64,000 bases of DNA from Limnephilus marmoratus (lineage: Eukaryota; Arthropoda; Insecta; Trichoptera; Limnephilidae): NCBI GenBank assembly GCA_917880885.1, contig OU862909.1, positions 36,144,405-36,208,404 on the forward strand, written 5' to 3'. Shown in pieces: positions 33,225-45,130 of this stretch; the stretch's first letter is position 1; the number at the start of each line of letters is the position of its first letter. A program made the translations under genes and the position numbers. The notes under the pieces were generated by a model. That model made no database searches. It had not been told where the DNA came from and saw only the letters and a list, made by a program, of their open reading frames with translations.

Positions 33225-33510
33225 ATGGCTAAGGTATCGGCGACTGAATCGCTTCCACCGCGAACTCTCGGAGCTTCAGAAAACCCTGAGGATATAAAGA
33301 AGACGGGGTCCGATGGGAAATTTAAAATGAAGAAAGAACTTGGACTGATGGACGGGGTAGCAATTATCGTGGGCATCATTATTGGAGCGGGTATCTTCGT
33401 GTCCCCCAAAGGAGTTCTTCGATATTCTGGCTCCATAGGACAGGCCATCATAGTCTGGATTATGTCTGGAGTCCTATCCACGATTGGGGCCCTTTGTTAT
33501 GCAGAACTAG
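33225..33510 (+). CDS. SLC7 (LAT-type) amino-acid transporter, first coding exon
   Basis: The start CACCATGG is a strong context. Ninety-five codons encode a hydrophilic N terminus with KKELGLMDGVAIIVG, then transmembrane segment 1 with GAGIFVSPKGVL, the unwound substrate-binding motif of SLC7 light chains, a short loop, and segment 2 ending IGALCYAELG. Closest in my reading are insect LAT1-like transporters (minidiscs/JhI-21 type), heteromeric exchangers of large neutral amino acids at the plasma membrane. A consensus donor GTAAGC follows in phase 1. The remaining ten segments are not found to 64000, so the first intron is very long or the gene is broken. Confidence 0.88.
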
Positions 33511-34635
33511 GTAAGCAAAATAATAAAAAAATATTAATTGTTTCCTCGCCGTTTAAAACTGACTAGGTACTGTGTGCAGGGTGCATGTTGCAGACACCTG
33601 CCAAAACTTACAAGGTACAATAACGCAAAGTACCTACCTAAAAGATAAAGATTTTCATTCTAGATTTTCTTTCATTTTCATTCATACAAGTAGGCAGATA
33701 GGTAGATACCATTTTGTTAATTCACCCCAATTTTAAAAAATTTGATTGCCATTCTGAAAGAACTCTAATTTTTCTCTATACCCAAGACAGTACCTACCTA
33801 CAGCTCAGCTTCAACACGCCACTATAAAATTAAGTATATTGTAATAGTATTATAGGTATACTATATAAATACATTGTACATGCCACTACCCACTTAGTAC
33901 CTACTACGTGTCCTGTCGTCACACTTGCTGTTAATGTGCTAATGAGGGCCCTTCAAGCAGGACTTCAAAATACCGAGTGTATTTGGGGGAGAGACCAGAA
34001 ATTGGAGGACCGCAAAAGTGAAGGGGGGAATAATTTTTTTGCGGAAATGGCTCGTAATAATTACAATAATAATTTGTCTAAGTTCAATGGTCTTCAAGTC
34101 ACTTGACCAAATATTCCAACACGATTATAAGTAGATATTTTTTTATACAAAACTTAAATTTGGATTTGATGCCAAAATAAATGAATCTTTCCTCGCTGAC
34201 GCTAAATATATCGATCTCGTAAGAGTTTTGGTTCCGGAGTAATATACTCCTCCTCATCGGGAGAATCATTGGTAAGTTGGTCCTACAGGCAGGAAGATAG
34301 AATGATCTATGATGACGCTGTCTAAGATAGTGATCTGGAACATAGGGATTCACGCGCTCCAAAATAGCCGTGTTCTCAATATAGCCTCAAAGTCTGAATA
34401 ACGGGTGGCGGCATACCCCTCTCTTCTGAGCTGCAGGGAGTGAAGTCAAAGCATGCCCAGAAGAAAGAAAATAGAACCACAGATAGTGGCAGCACTCCCT
34501 CGTATAGAGAAATCTCAGAGACGGTTTTGAATCCTCTCCTACATGAGGGAGTCCTCCACCGCACGAGGATTCGAGATAGCCGAATCACACTTCAGTTCGG
34601 ACTAAGAAGCATAAAATCCTCAGAGTACGGGTAGG
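33511..34635 (+). other. Start of the SLC7 first intron, no recognised features
   Basis: Contains many TACCTAC/GTAGGTA words (33590-33915), seen often in lepidopteran and aphid non-coding DNA. No gene recognised. Confidence 0.5.
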
Positions 34636-34638
34636 TAT

Positions 34639-34806
34639 GGGAACGTACCCATACTACGTGACACTTTTAGGGGGGGGGGGGGGTCTTCAAAAGGTCACGC
34701 TCCATACAAATGAGCGGAAGGTTGCTTAGGATTTTGGTCACCGGGGAGGGGGGGGGGGGGGGTTAAAAATTGCAAAAAGTTGGTCACGTAGTTTGGGTAC
34801 GTTCCC
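34639..34806. mobile_element. GGGAACGTACCC MITE with two G runs
   Basis: Flanked by TAT at 34636-34638 and 34807-34809. Ends GGGAACGTACCCATACTACG and its inverse; runs of 14 and ~15 G at 34669 and 34748. Related pieces at 42760, 45712 and 46720. The 3-bp duplication suits PIF/Harbinger. Confidence 0.8.
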
Positions 34807-34910
34807 TATCCCGAAAAACTCTGATCAACATTTTTAAGGCGACTCTCACACCCCTTAGATATGAACACGAACTGTCAGCTTCGTAATCCCAAGATCCTTT
34901 ATATTTATAA

Positions 34911-35435
34911 CTAGCTGACCCGACGAACTTCGTACCGCCTAAGAATCAATAACTGTTGTGTTAATTTATTAGCTGAATTAAATTCAATGTTTTTATTAAG
35001 ATAAAAATTACACAATGAAGCAATTATCGATGCCCAACTGTCCGTGTTTTGTTTTCGTCAGTATCAGAGATGGCGTTGTTTACGGATTTATATTTTTTGT
35101 GTATTTCTTACTTTTCCACTTACTTACGGGAATTTTTGAAAGCAAGCGGGTACGGGTGCCGCCGCCCCGGGAATCATTTATTGGATTCGATTCGTTCATT
35201 AAGTGGTTCGCTACGTTTGGTGATGTAGCAGGGGTGCCCGGGTTCATGGGGTGACTTTTGTGCGGGTCTTGGCGGCGGATGCGTCTGCGCACCTGCTGCG
35301 TGGCGGGCCGGATCGAGATGTTTTAATAATTATTCTGTTATCCGGAGCGGAGACAATTCCAACAAATCAAAGATCATCAAAATCGGTCTAGTTAAAAATA
35401 GTGTAACTAACCCGACTTTGTTTTATATACATTGA
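34911..35435 (-). mobile_element. Non-autonomous Helitron, copy 2
   Basis: Minus strand: starts TCAATGTATATAAAAC, ends CGAAGTTCGTCGGGTCAGCTAG before T. It matches copy 1 (5357-6486) at both ends and includes the LDE 5' portion at 35140-35315, but lacks most of the inside: the junction falls at GGCCGGATC, directly into Helitron sequence. Confidence 0.8.
35140..35315 (+). mobile_element. LDE 5' part captured in Helitron copy 2
   Basis: GGGTACGGGTGCCGCCGCC, TGGTTCGCTACGTTTGGTG and GGGTGCCCGGGTTCATGGG appear in LDE order. The LDE 3' half is missing. Confidence 0.75.
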
Positions 35436-35439
35436 ACCT

Positions 35440-35885
35440 CGTATGAGATTATGACCGAACATAGTGTACCTTTGGCAGGTGAGACTAAATGCCCTGATAA
35501 AAGTCAGGACTAGGCATTTCAAGACATTGAAATGAAGGTCAGTTTGAAGACGCAGGCAATCTTCAATATTTCTAATTAGTAGACATAATTTTAGATCGTC
35601 AGCGAAAAGCAAAACGAGAAAAACGGAATACTCCAGCGATGCCATTAATGAAAATTGAAAGGAGAAGAGGCCCTAGGATTGACCCGTGGGGAGCTCCAGA
35701 AAAAACAAGAAACTCTACGAATTGAAAGATTACGTGTGTGACAAATTGTTTTCGTTCTTGAGGTAAGTTTAAAAAAACTTTAGCTTACAAAGGGAGAAAT
35801 TCATTTGGGCAAGTTTAGTGAGTAAGATATCGTGTTTCATGGTGTCAAAGGCTTGTACCTATGAACAGTCTACGTACATGGTATC
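35440..35885 (-). pseudogene. Non-LTR reverse transcriptase remnant
   Basis: Minus strand, in broken frames: AFDTMKHDILLTKL, YLKN, a GAPHGSILGPLLF-like block near 35690 and FADDLKLC near 35600, followed by EDCLRLQTDL. These are finger, palm and catalytic blocks of a LINE RT, a different family from LINE-B (FADD, not YADD). Many stops. Confidence 0.75.
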
Positions 35886-35977
35886 CACTATCAAGGGACC
35901 TAGCAACATAGCGGTGAGATTAAGTGAGATTTGTTGGGACCCCCCCTCCCCTCGCGTGAGATCAGTGGTGTATCTGG

Positions 35978-36132
35978 GGTCCCACCCTATCCCGCCCCAT
36001 CCTATCCTATTCTATTACGCCTCTCTCCGTTGAGGTAAATATAATCGCGACAATACGCTGAAAAACTGTTCAAGATCATGTTTACCTCAACGGAGGGGGC
36101 ATAATGGGATAGGATGGGGCGGGATGGGATGG
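35978..36132. repeat. ~58-bp arm fold-back
   Basis: ACCCTATCCCGCCCCATCC ... CTCCGTTGAGGTAAA is inverted at 36083-36132 around a 42-bp loop. No duplication found. Confidence 0.7.
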
Positions 36133-36371
36133 GTTTTTTCTGGGCCCCCGTCCACGTCATTAGACTTTTTCAGCGAACTTTGGGATAAATTTGACGTGAA
36201 ATTTTTATTTACCTTCCCCTCCCCGGTTTAAATGAGATTTGGTGAGATTTTACTGGACCTCTCCCTCCTATTTTGAGCTCACGTAATTAAAATGTATGCC
36301 CCCTAAGTCCTCCAACATTACACAAGAAACACGTGTGGAGTTAATGCTAAAAAAATAAAATAAAAATCGGT

Positions 36372-36790
36372 CCCTGGCCGGGGCGCGTATTTACAAAACC
36401 TATACCGATTCAGTCGCGGTAGCGACCATTTACATTTTAAATATACCTCTATATTGGTTATTTTTTATCACATTGCAAAAACAAAAATTGTTCTAAAATC
36501 TAGATAAAATAATCTTTCTGATGTGTACATTAGAAATTAATAATTTTATTTCTAAATATTTAAATTTTGATATTATTTCCATGTATTGTAAATACACTTC
36601 TATATTGTTAATTTTTTATCACTTTGCAAAACCAAAAATTGTTCTAAAATCTAGATAAAATAATCTTTCCAATGTATATATTAGAAATTGATAATTTTAT
36701 TTCTAAATATTTAAATTTTGATATTGAAAATTTAAAGCCACTGAAACGGTATAGGTTTTGTAAACACGCGGCCGGGGCCCCCCATCTCGA
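36372..36790. mobile_element. TIR element enclosing a tandem duplication
   Basis: GGGGCGCGTATTTACAAAAC and its inverse (right end GTTTTGTAAACACGCGGCC) frame two tandem ~148-bp units (36442-36590 and 36591-36733) sharing ATTGTTCTAAAATCTAGATA. Borders approximate; 36800-37610 shows nothing recognised. Confidence 0.65.
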
Positions 36791-37611
36791 GATAGGGGTC
36801 CTAGGCCGGGGCCTTTCGGACACAAGCAGAAGTCCGACCCTGACCAAGACTACGGGTTATGTCTGTATCTGGCACTAAACTTATCACATTTATCTAAAAA
36901 TAACAGATATGTAGTTTTGGCGCCAGTTATAAACGCGATTTTTTCATTATTTTTTTTTATTCACCAATTTGTCCACCTGCAAACGACCATGATGTGTTAT
37001 CCTTTGAAAAGGAAGTTCTAACTATAGCTTGTACGTAGGCTTCGTTGTCAAATTATGGAAATAATAAATTGCGATAAGTACCTAGTGAGGGGGCGGCAAA
37101 CGATCGTTTTAAGATTTTCTATTTTCTAGATGAGCAATCTCAGTTCAATAAAGGAAGCAGTACGCGATTTTATGTCGATTTTATTGCCTCAACCGGTATT
37201 AAATGGTTTTATCAGTGGGTAGGTATCGGTTATTTCTATGAATGTGTTTAAATTTCCATGTCATTAATGACAACTCTTTCACCAAATCTACATTGCAAAA
37301 ATTGTTATTATTTATCGTTCTCCTTGTAACACTGTACATTTGCACGTGTATGAATCGGCATTTCAGTAATTATAGTAATGGTATCAGTCGACTTATCCTG
37401 TCAGTGCTCCTACAATCTAAATAATGTAAATCATCTCTTTTAGCGAGCTAAGAGCAACCGAAATTTCGGACCTATGAATGCACCTCACGTATTACATATT
37501 TTGGAGATGTGTAGGAATTTGTTGAACGTGGGAATGATTTTTTTGGAATGACTGCAATCAGGCAATTCTTCTATTAATAATGAAAGAATAATTCAAAGTA
37601 TTATCTATTTT

Positions 37612-38125
37612 TTTGGAATCACTAATAGAAGCCAGAAGAGTCAAGAAGAGCCACTAATAGACCAGAAGAGATAAGAAGATGCAAGGAGAGTCAAGAAGAG
37701 TTGAGAAGAGACTAGAAGATCTCAAGAAACAAAAAGAAGCAAGAAGAGACAAGAAGGGACAAGGAAAGCAAAGAAGCGATAAGAAGAGCCGAGCAGAGCC
37801 AAGCAGAGTCAATAAGAATCAGAAGATCCAAGAATAGGTGAGAAGATAAAAGAAGACACTAGGATCCGAGGAAAATCCAAGAAGAGCCAAGAAGAGGCAA
37901 AAACAGTCAAGGAGGGGCGAGAGGATCTGGGAAGAGGTAAGAAAACCAAGAAGAGACGATAAGATCCCAGAAGAGACAAGAAGAAATTTGAAAAGCCACG
38001 AATAGCCAAGAAGAGCTGTGAAGAGCCGAGATGAGAAGGGAAGAATCAAGAAGAGGCAAGAAGAGCCAAGAAGATCCAAGAAGAGCCGAGAAGAGGCAAG
38101 AAGAAGGAAGATACAAACAAAAAGA
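37612..38125. repeat. Purine-rich AAGAAGAGNC minisatellite
   Basis: About 500 bp of degenerate 10-11 bp units such as GCCAAGAAGA, almost pure purine on the plus strand. Open frames on both strands are by-products of this composition. Confidence 0.85.
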
Positions 38126-38590
38126 AAGTATTACGCTCAATCCATTCCTTTATTCCTGACCATCCTAAATTCCAATATTGGCTTATTAGGTTGCCATGTA
38201 TACCGGTCGATTTAACTCCAACCTCCTTCCCATCCACAGAGCATGTGTTCCAAGTCCTAACAAAACAGTGCCCCCTGGTGTACCGGTCTCACCGGGACAG
38301 GAGTGCTCCTGGCTGGGGTGGTACAATCGTATCGTATCGTATCACTAATTACCTGTAGGGATGGTCGATATAATAGATTTAAAAAAATACGTGTTGTAAA
38401 AAACTGCACATGGTTGACATTTTCTTTATCTATTGCATAATACACATGCGGATCCTAACTATGGTTATTTTTACCTTTGATAACTGAGTCTTCGCGGATC
38501 TACTTTTATCATATTTATCGTGCTATGTTAAAATATATCCTGATACGTTATAATAATTCTGGTTAATTTCGAATGTTTTATCTCAGGTTT

Positions 38591-38668
38591 CTGGATACTG
38601 TGACAGTTCTGTTTCTCAACTCAAGTACCTACCTGGATACTGTGACAGTTCTGTTTCCCAACTCAAGT
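38591..38668 (+). repeat. 42-bp tandem duplication
   Basis: CTGGATACTGTGACAGTTCT is followed by TCAACTCAAG and repeated at once. The surrounding 38126-39511 holds no recognised gene; a short (ATCGT)n run is at 38327. Confidence 0.8.
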
Positions 38669-40247
38669 GTTTACTCTTGGTATCAGCTAGCCGATGGGAA
38701 TCGTAATAATATCATATGGGTCAGGGTTTTATCGCACAATGGTCGTATTTACTCCCACCAACTTCCTCCCTGCCGCAGCCACTTACCACGAACTCTTTAT
38801 CTCCGCCCATTGTTATCAAATTGTGTTATTAATCTCCTTTCATCGGTCGTTAGCAAAAATACTTGAGAGCTATTTCAGCTAGTGTTGTGCGGTATTTCGA
38901 AACCAGCGCCACGTTGCGGTGTCAATGCCAATGTCAAAAGAGATTCATTTTACCTTCAAAATGCAATTAATATTACTGGAATTTCGCTTATGTACATATA
39001 AACAAAATATTACTCGACTTATTTTACTGTTTCTCTCCTGCGGTTTTGTGTGTTTCTCGTTCGACTTACCTGCTCGTATAAGGGTACAAAATTCTCCGAA
39101 TCGCATAAGAAAGGAGAAATTAGCTTTTGTAAGCCGTTTACGAAATACTGGTTTGCTCCCTTCGCAATTTTAAACGAGTAACACGTGTTAAGTGTTGAGT
39201 TACTGTGGCGTTTTTGGTGAATTGTAATAAAAATATGAAATTTTGTGGCGCAATTCATTAATATTTACTTATTTTTACAAGCATGTTAATTTGTTTATAA
39301 AACGTTTTCAGGTGTGCTGTTCTAGCTCAAAATTAATCCCACATTGCTGTTTACATAGTTTAAAAAATAAACTTACAGCTATGTGATTTTTATGTGTATT
39401 AGTCATACCGTTGAACATGATATGAATGTTTTTAATATTTTGGTTTAGATAATAAATCATCTGCTGTTATGGTGAATTACTTCAGTATTTTTGTTCAATG
39501 ACTTATACATCCAGGGCTGGGCAAAATACATGCTTTGCTGTAATTGAAATACAAATTACAAAATACTTTTTCGCATGTATTTAAAATACGAAATACAAAA
39601 TACTTTCAAGTCGTGTATTTGAAATTCAAAATACAGTATTTTAACCATTTTTTTCTTTCAAATACAAAATACAAATTACAAAATACAAAATACATTTGGT
39701 TTTGGTAGAACCTTTGGTTGCAATAAATTGTGGTAAATGCCCTTATCTAAGGATGCCTTTCCATAGAAGCAATGTTGAGCAGAGTGAAACAGAGGCGTGC
39801 AAAAATTGACCAATCATATTGCTCAAAAGACACATCTCATCTCCGCTTCACTTGTAAAATTTGTAGTAAAGGACTCAGGTGTTAGATAATATAATATAAT
39901 ATAATAATAATATATAACACGACATTTGTATAGCGCAGTTTTGTGTTATTTCTAGTGACCGACCGAAGGTTCGGTTTCGGTTTCGGCAAGGTTCGGTAAA
40001 GAAATCTAGTTTCGGTATCAGTTTCGGTTTCGGCAGAAAATCTGCCGAACCTCCGGCCGCACCGAAACTCTGCATTCGTGAATTATCGCGTGCCGTTTGA
40101 CTGACTTCGGGTGAGTTTGCGGCTCGTGTGTCATCCACCATCATCAACTGAGTTCGGCGGCCGGTCCGGCGTGCTTGTATTGTGAGTTTATGTGATCACA
40201 AACTTCAATTATTTTTATTTATTTCATTTAACAAGTGTAAATAAAAT

Positions 40248-41490
40248 TAAAATCTAGTCTCCTTCAACGGAAGCAATCTTCCGAACAGTTCCTCCTTTGA
40301 TGTGCTTGGTGTAAGGCCCTCCGTTCATGGAGATACTTACAATCTACGTAATTGTGACGAAACCACAAGTACCCTGCTGCTTTACTACTTTTTAATGCTA
40401 GTCTCCGTACACGGCGCTATCCGAAATATACTGAACTTGATCATTTTTCACGTGCAGCCGTGGAGTTAACACGCTGTCAAGCGATGTCATATGACTTTTT
40501 TTCCAATATCAATCCATGCCATCTCCGCTAAATCCTTTCTTACGTATTCTGGTAAAGTATAGTTATATAAACATGCATTTTTTCCACTTCCAGAACAAAT
40601 CTATCATTACTTTAATGTTCCAACGTCATTTCTGTCAAACGTCAAATGAATAAGTATCAGACACAAATGATGCGACGCGTCGCGTGCGATCAGCACTGTC
40701 GGTATCGTGATACTGATTGGAAACCGACAGCCACCGCGTAGCGCCGTGAACGGGCACCAGCAAAATCGTACGGGGGGTACTTACGATCGGCGCGAATGAT
40801 TCGCGCACGAAGATCAAGTATCTTGTAAGTATCTTCGTGAACGGAGGCAGTAACTCTAAGTGACCAGCTCAGGTATGGGGCTCCATCGAAGCCAGAGTTT
40901 TAGACTCTCAGAACCTGGGCGTACTGTACAGGACCCGCAGATACTTTAATAGTACATAACTGCTAACACTGTACAAATCGCAACTGCGCCCCGCTACTGA
41001 ATTTGGCAGCCGACTCTGGTCTGGAGCCCCAAAATACCTTAAAAAAAACCCTCGACTCTGTGCAGAAACCGGTGGTCCAATTGATAGATTCTCCTAACAC
41101 AAACGTATTGCGATCTTTAGAGCATAGGCGTCAGGTGGGAATCTGTCCTTGTTCTACCGGTAATACAATGGAAGATACTCTGAGGAAATAGCGCCATTGA
41201 TCCCCTCGGCACCAATGCGTAGTCGGGGAACATGCGCCCAACATATGTACACGGCTGACATTAGTCACATGAGAACGGGTCGTTTCTATACTCATTCTTG
41301 AGTTCAACAGCTCGGCTGTGGAACGTTTTGCCAGCCTCTATGTTTCCTCTCTCCTACAACATGGGTCTCTTCAAGACCATTTACTCCTTCCTCTCCCCAA
41401 AAAGACCCTCCATACAGCATCTTCAAAGATGACATACGCCCTGAGGGAAATTATTTTCCTTGGGGCCTCTCATGTGGAGTTAATGCAAAA
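40248..41490 (+). mobile_element. LINE-B 3' fragment inside hAT-2
   Basis: AAAATCTAGTCTCCTTCAAC onward aligns with LINE-B minus-strand 10707-10060, through TCTGGTCTGGAGCCCCAAAA and CCCTCCATACAGCATC to the full 3' UTR (GAGGGAAATTATTTTCCTTG) and an A tail at ~41490. Interrupted by a MITE at 40315-40850. Confidence 0.88.
40315..40850. mobile_element. MITE with TAA duplication inside the LINE-B fragment
   Basis: TAA at 40312-40314 and 40851-40853; tips GGCCCTCCGTTCATGGAGAT and, inward from right, CTGCCTCCGTTCACGAAGAT, both continuing ACTTACAA. Removing it restores the LINE-B sequence GGTGTAA-CYCTAAGTGACC. PIF/Harbinger type by duplication. Confidence 0.88.
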
Positions 41491-42759
41491 AAATATTGTG
41501 ATTGTAAACTCAATTAAAATTATAATATTCAATTTATGAGATCCTTACTTTATAGTGAATACAATTGTAAAAAATAAGCCGAATTTCAGTAAACAATAGA
41601 TTAGTGTCGGTTTCGGTTTCGGCCGAAACTGAGACAGATATCGAATATTCGGTTTCGTTTTCGGTAGAAAATCCTGTTTCGGTCGGACACTAGTTATTTC
41701 ACTTCAAGTGCGCTCTACTGTATTTAACTTTAAAATAATCTAGTATTCAGTCAACTTATTCCTATAGTGCTTGATCTAATACTATGACACAAAAAAGTAC
41801 AATACAAAGCAATGACAAGCTTTATATAATATGATACAAATATGATAGAAAATGTACAATAACAGTGCTGTTATAGCACAGGACGTGTTGCCAACTCTAA
41901 ATATTAACATACATAACATATAGCTCTGATTCTAGCGTTTTTAGTCTACGTATTATCTATGTCATTTTATTTTTCATTATCATTATTAATATCGCTAAAT
42001 GTATTTGAAAATGTATTTTGAAGCCATAAGTATTTGAAATACAAATTACAAAATACTTCAGCCCCAGGTAATTGAAATACCAATTACAAAATACATTTAT
42101 AGGAAGTAATTGAAATACAAATACAAAATACGTATTTGTATTTCAAATACGTATTTCAATTACATGTATTTCAAATACTGCCCAGCCCTGTATACATCTA
42201 CCTCTTTATATCTGTGTAAATATAGGTCACTGAACCACAACCTTGGTTTTTTCTTTTATAAATTCTATTAGCATACATTTAGTACATCCGCATTGTAAAA
42301 AAACAAGCCCTGGCTATCGTTCTTTGACAGGGGTTCTAAACCAGTGTTTTGAGCGATAACACAGATCCATTCTTGAATCGACAACATTGAAGAGATAATA
42401 CTCTTTTTTTATTTTTATTAAAAGACATTTATCATTTATTTTATCGAAGAAACAAAGAAAATTTCAGGAATTGATTTGGACCATGTAATGCCCAGGGTCT
42501 GATAGTATACAATTAAGAAATCAATTTTCTTGACGTTATTTTCAGTAACATCCTTCGACCAAGATCATACGTCAATGGTAATATTACATTATTTAAAAAA
42601 AAATCGCTTAACTCAAACGGGAATATTCTTAATACCCTGTATCCTTATTAACGCAATATGAAAGTTTCTAATGTTTGTGAACTAATTGATGTAATTACCT
42701 TTTATAAGGTTTTGTAAGGTTTTGTAAGGTTTTTCAGCTTAATAAGTTCAGCTGTTGTG

Positions 42760-42887
42760 GGAGGGTCTTCAAAATACCACGCTTGGTACAAATGAGCAGC
42801 GCGCGGTGGGCTTAGGTTTTTAGTCACCGGGAGGGGGGGGGGGGGGTTAAAAATTGCAAAAAGTTGGTCACGAAATATGGGTACGTT
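42760..42887. mobile_element. Right part of a GGGAACGTACCC MITE
   Basis: TTAAAAATTGCAAAAAGTTG, a long G run at 42833 and GGGTACGTTCCC before TTA match 34639-34806. The left tip is lost. 42200-42755 shows nothing recognised. Confidence 0.7.
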
Positions 42888-43034
42888 CCCTTACTAAAAG
42901 TGCGAAAAGTATCCATAGAATAGAACATAAAAGTATCCATAAAATCCATATTTTGTATCAATTGTATCTGCAGTGGCGAAGTTCAAAGAATAGGTTTTTA
43001 GATACACACCGATTTTTTAATGTCAACACCGCTC

Positions 43035-43440
43035 AAGAGTTCCAATTGCTCCTGTCTGGAGCCAGTGAAACTACGGCAGCCCTAACTGGGGTATTTTGTG
43101 AGGCTGAAGGTAGTGGAGAGGGATGGAGTTGGGAAAGAGAAAAATGGGGAAGTACCTGGCTATTCAGATCTGGTCACTAAACACGACTAAAGCCATTTCA
43201 AGCAACATTTCAATTCTGAATGGTGGTCTTACACCAGAGCGATATTGAGAGTATCTTGCACGCTGGAGCGTGTAGCAAACATACAATTATTTTTAATTAA
43301 TTAGTTGTGAAATAACACAAATTAATCAAATAAAATTTATTTGTGCATGCCGGAATTCGATCCCGCGACCTTCGGATTATGATACTAGAGCCTTACCCCT
43401 CGACCGAGGAGGCCTTCGATTAACTTTCCAACAATATTGC
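43035..43440 (-). mobile_element. SINE-B, tRNA-headed SINE
   Basis: On the minus strand the head has an A-box-like CGGTCGAGGGGTAAGGCTC and a B-box-like GGGATCGAATTCC, spaced as in a tRNA. A ~180-bp AT-rich linker follows, then the shared body from CACCATTCAGAATTGAAAT to GCTCCAGACAGGAGC. The best full copy in the window. Confidence 0.75.
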
Positions 43441-43545
43441 ATAATTATTGAAGTTGTAAAGACGTCTCGGAAACTTCAAATTTAAAACCTTTTGGCAAAT
43501 TGAGTAAAAATATTGTCAAAACAATCAGTACACCTAATCTCTAAA

Positions 43546-44113
43546 TCTTATATATAAAATCATTATTGTTTGTTTGTTTGTTCTTATTTTATGCGCTGTC
43601 ATACCGTTCATTCGATTGCAATGAAACTGTTAGTTTTTTGATTTGTTGTGCGCACGCCCGCGATGTTTATATGCTATATATAATTGTGAGCTCTGGCGTT
43701 ATGAAATTTGTGTAAATGAAAATGTGTGTATTTCATATATTTTAGCGTCAGGGAGGAACGGGAGACGGGGGGGAGGGGTCGCGGGAGGGGTGACGAGGGG
43801 GAAGGCGGGGAACGTGGAAGGGGAACGCCGGAAGAGAAGTGGTCTCGGGAGGTGAACGGGACGCATGGGAAAGAGGGCATACATTAACGACCCACTGGGC
43901 TGGACCCCCCTCCCCCTATTCAATAGGGGGGTCCAGCAAAATATCACGATACTTGAAAACTATATACGAAGTGGCCCGTATTTATCTCACCAAGGGGGGG
44001 TCTAGATTGGAAGAAAAACTGCTCACGTAAGTAATGTATGCCCCCAAAGGACAGCATGGAGAATCAATTTATTTCTTTGTATGGCATTGCAACGCAAGCC
44101 GGGTACCAGCTAG
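43546..44113 (+). mobile_element. Non-autonomous Helitron, GC-skewed family
   Basis: Starts TCTTATATATAAAATC after A; ends GCAAGCCGGGTACCAGCTAG after the hairpin TGGCATTGCAACGCAAGCC. A G-rich stretch (43745-43850) and a G/C fold-back (CCCCCCTCCCCCTATT ... AATAGGGGGGTCC) lie inside. Confidence 0.78.
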
Positions 44114-44516
44114 AAATAAATAATGAATAATAAAATATAGAGTAAATATTTTAACAAAATTTGTATTTTTTAACATCAATTTAAAAAATTTTAACGTTGA
44201 TATCGATATTGGCGACCCCTGTTACGAATAATAAATAATAACCTACTTGACGGGATTGCCTATTCTTTGGTGATAAGTGGCCATTGGATCCCGTCCCAAC
44301 TTTGTCCATTCATGCTGACCCATGTTAGTGTTAGTTCTTTCATGTGGAACCGTTACTTGCATAATAAAGCCCAGCCTTTTGAATCTTGAGATCTATTTAC
44401 ATATTTATTTATTGATCTATATAAGGTATGTATTCATTATATAATTCGATGCCTGTCTCACTAGGGTGTACCTGTGTTGAGACAGGCGTAGAGGTACGTA
44501 AATGAATATCATATAT

Positions 44517-45130
44517 TAAGGTATTTAAGAATACCGTAAGAATATTTATGGTTAAATACATATTAATTTGAATACGAATCGAATCCGTACAACATCGTTT
44601 CCTAAGAGGAATTGCTTGGAGATTGGGTCTTGAAAGAGGCAAGTACTCATATGATGAAATTGGACACATTTTAAACATATCTTCTTTAGAAAAACGTAGA
44701 AAGAACTCTGATCTAATTTGCATATTTAAAATTATCAACAGTATTACTGATACATCTGCATTGTTACAACTCATCCAGTTTAACATCCCTTCCCGTAGGC
44801 TTCGAAATAATGAATTGCTGTTCCTCAATCAACATTCTACTAATTATGGATACCGTTCTCCCTTATCCAGTATGTCGAGACTTGTCAACCCAAATCAAAG
44901 CATTGGATTTTTTGGTGTAAAACTAAATGACTTTCGCCAGTCGATACGCAATATTTAAATGCTTCTTCATGCTTTGACTTGTAGTGTCTCTAAATGTACT
45001 TTTTATATTTTATATTGTCGTTGCTATTCATTTTTATGTGCTCTCCCTTCACTGTCATCTCTGTTTTTTTTTATTCGTGTTATTATTGTTTTTAATGGAC
45101 TGTTGTCCGTAATTAAATAAATAAATAAAT
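44517..45130 (+). pseudogene. LINE-C C-terminal fragment with (TAAA)n tail
   Basis: From ~44583 an open frame reads HRFLRGIAWRLGLERGK, SLEKRRKNSDLICIFKIING-like, then FNIPSRRLRNNELLF, ending at 44958, followed by a 3' UTR and the tail TAAATAAATAAATAAAT at 45112. This is the post-RT region of another LINE. The 45-bp word around TATTTAAGAATA at 44517-44563 recurs at 45151-45200 on the other side. Confidence 0.75.

Larger units (their letters stand above)
39953..41692. mobile_element. hAT-type element hAT-2 inside hAT-1
   Basis: GTTATTTC flanks both ends (39945-39952 and 41693-41700). Tips TAGTGACCGACCGAA and, inward from the right, TAGTGTCCGACCGAA. Subterminal words GGTTTCGG/CCGAAACC are arrayed at both ends. 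Another end of this family is at 57027-57062. Confidence 0.9.
39512..42191. mobile_element. hAT-type element hAT-1, host of a nest
   Basis: TATACATC flanks both ends (39504-39511 and 42192-42199). Tips are CAGGGCTGGGC and GCCCAGCCCTG, a typical hAT sequence. Subterminal arrays of AATACAAATTACAAAATAC-like words fill 39540-39700 and 42030-42180 in inverse orientation. Most of its 2.68 kb is later insertions. Confidence 0.92.

Noticed and set aside
37809..38237. Overlapping minus-strand frames rich in S, L, F
   Set aside because: Artefacts of the purine minisatellite.
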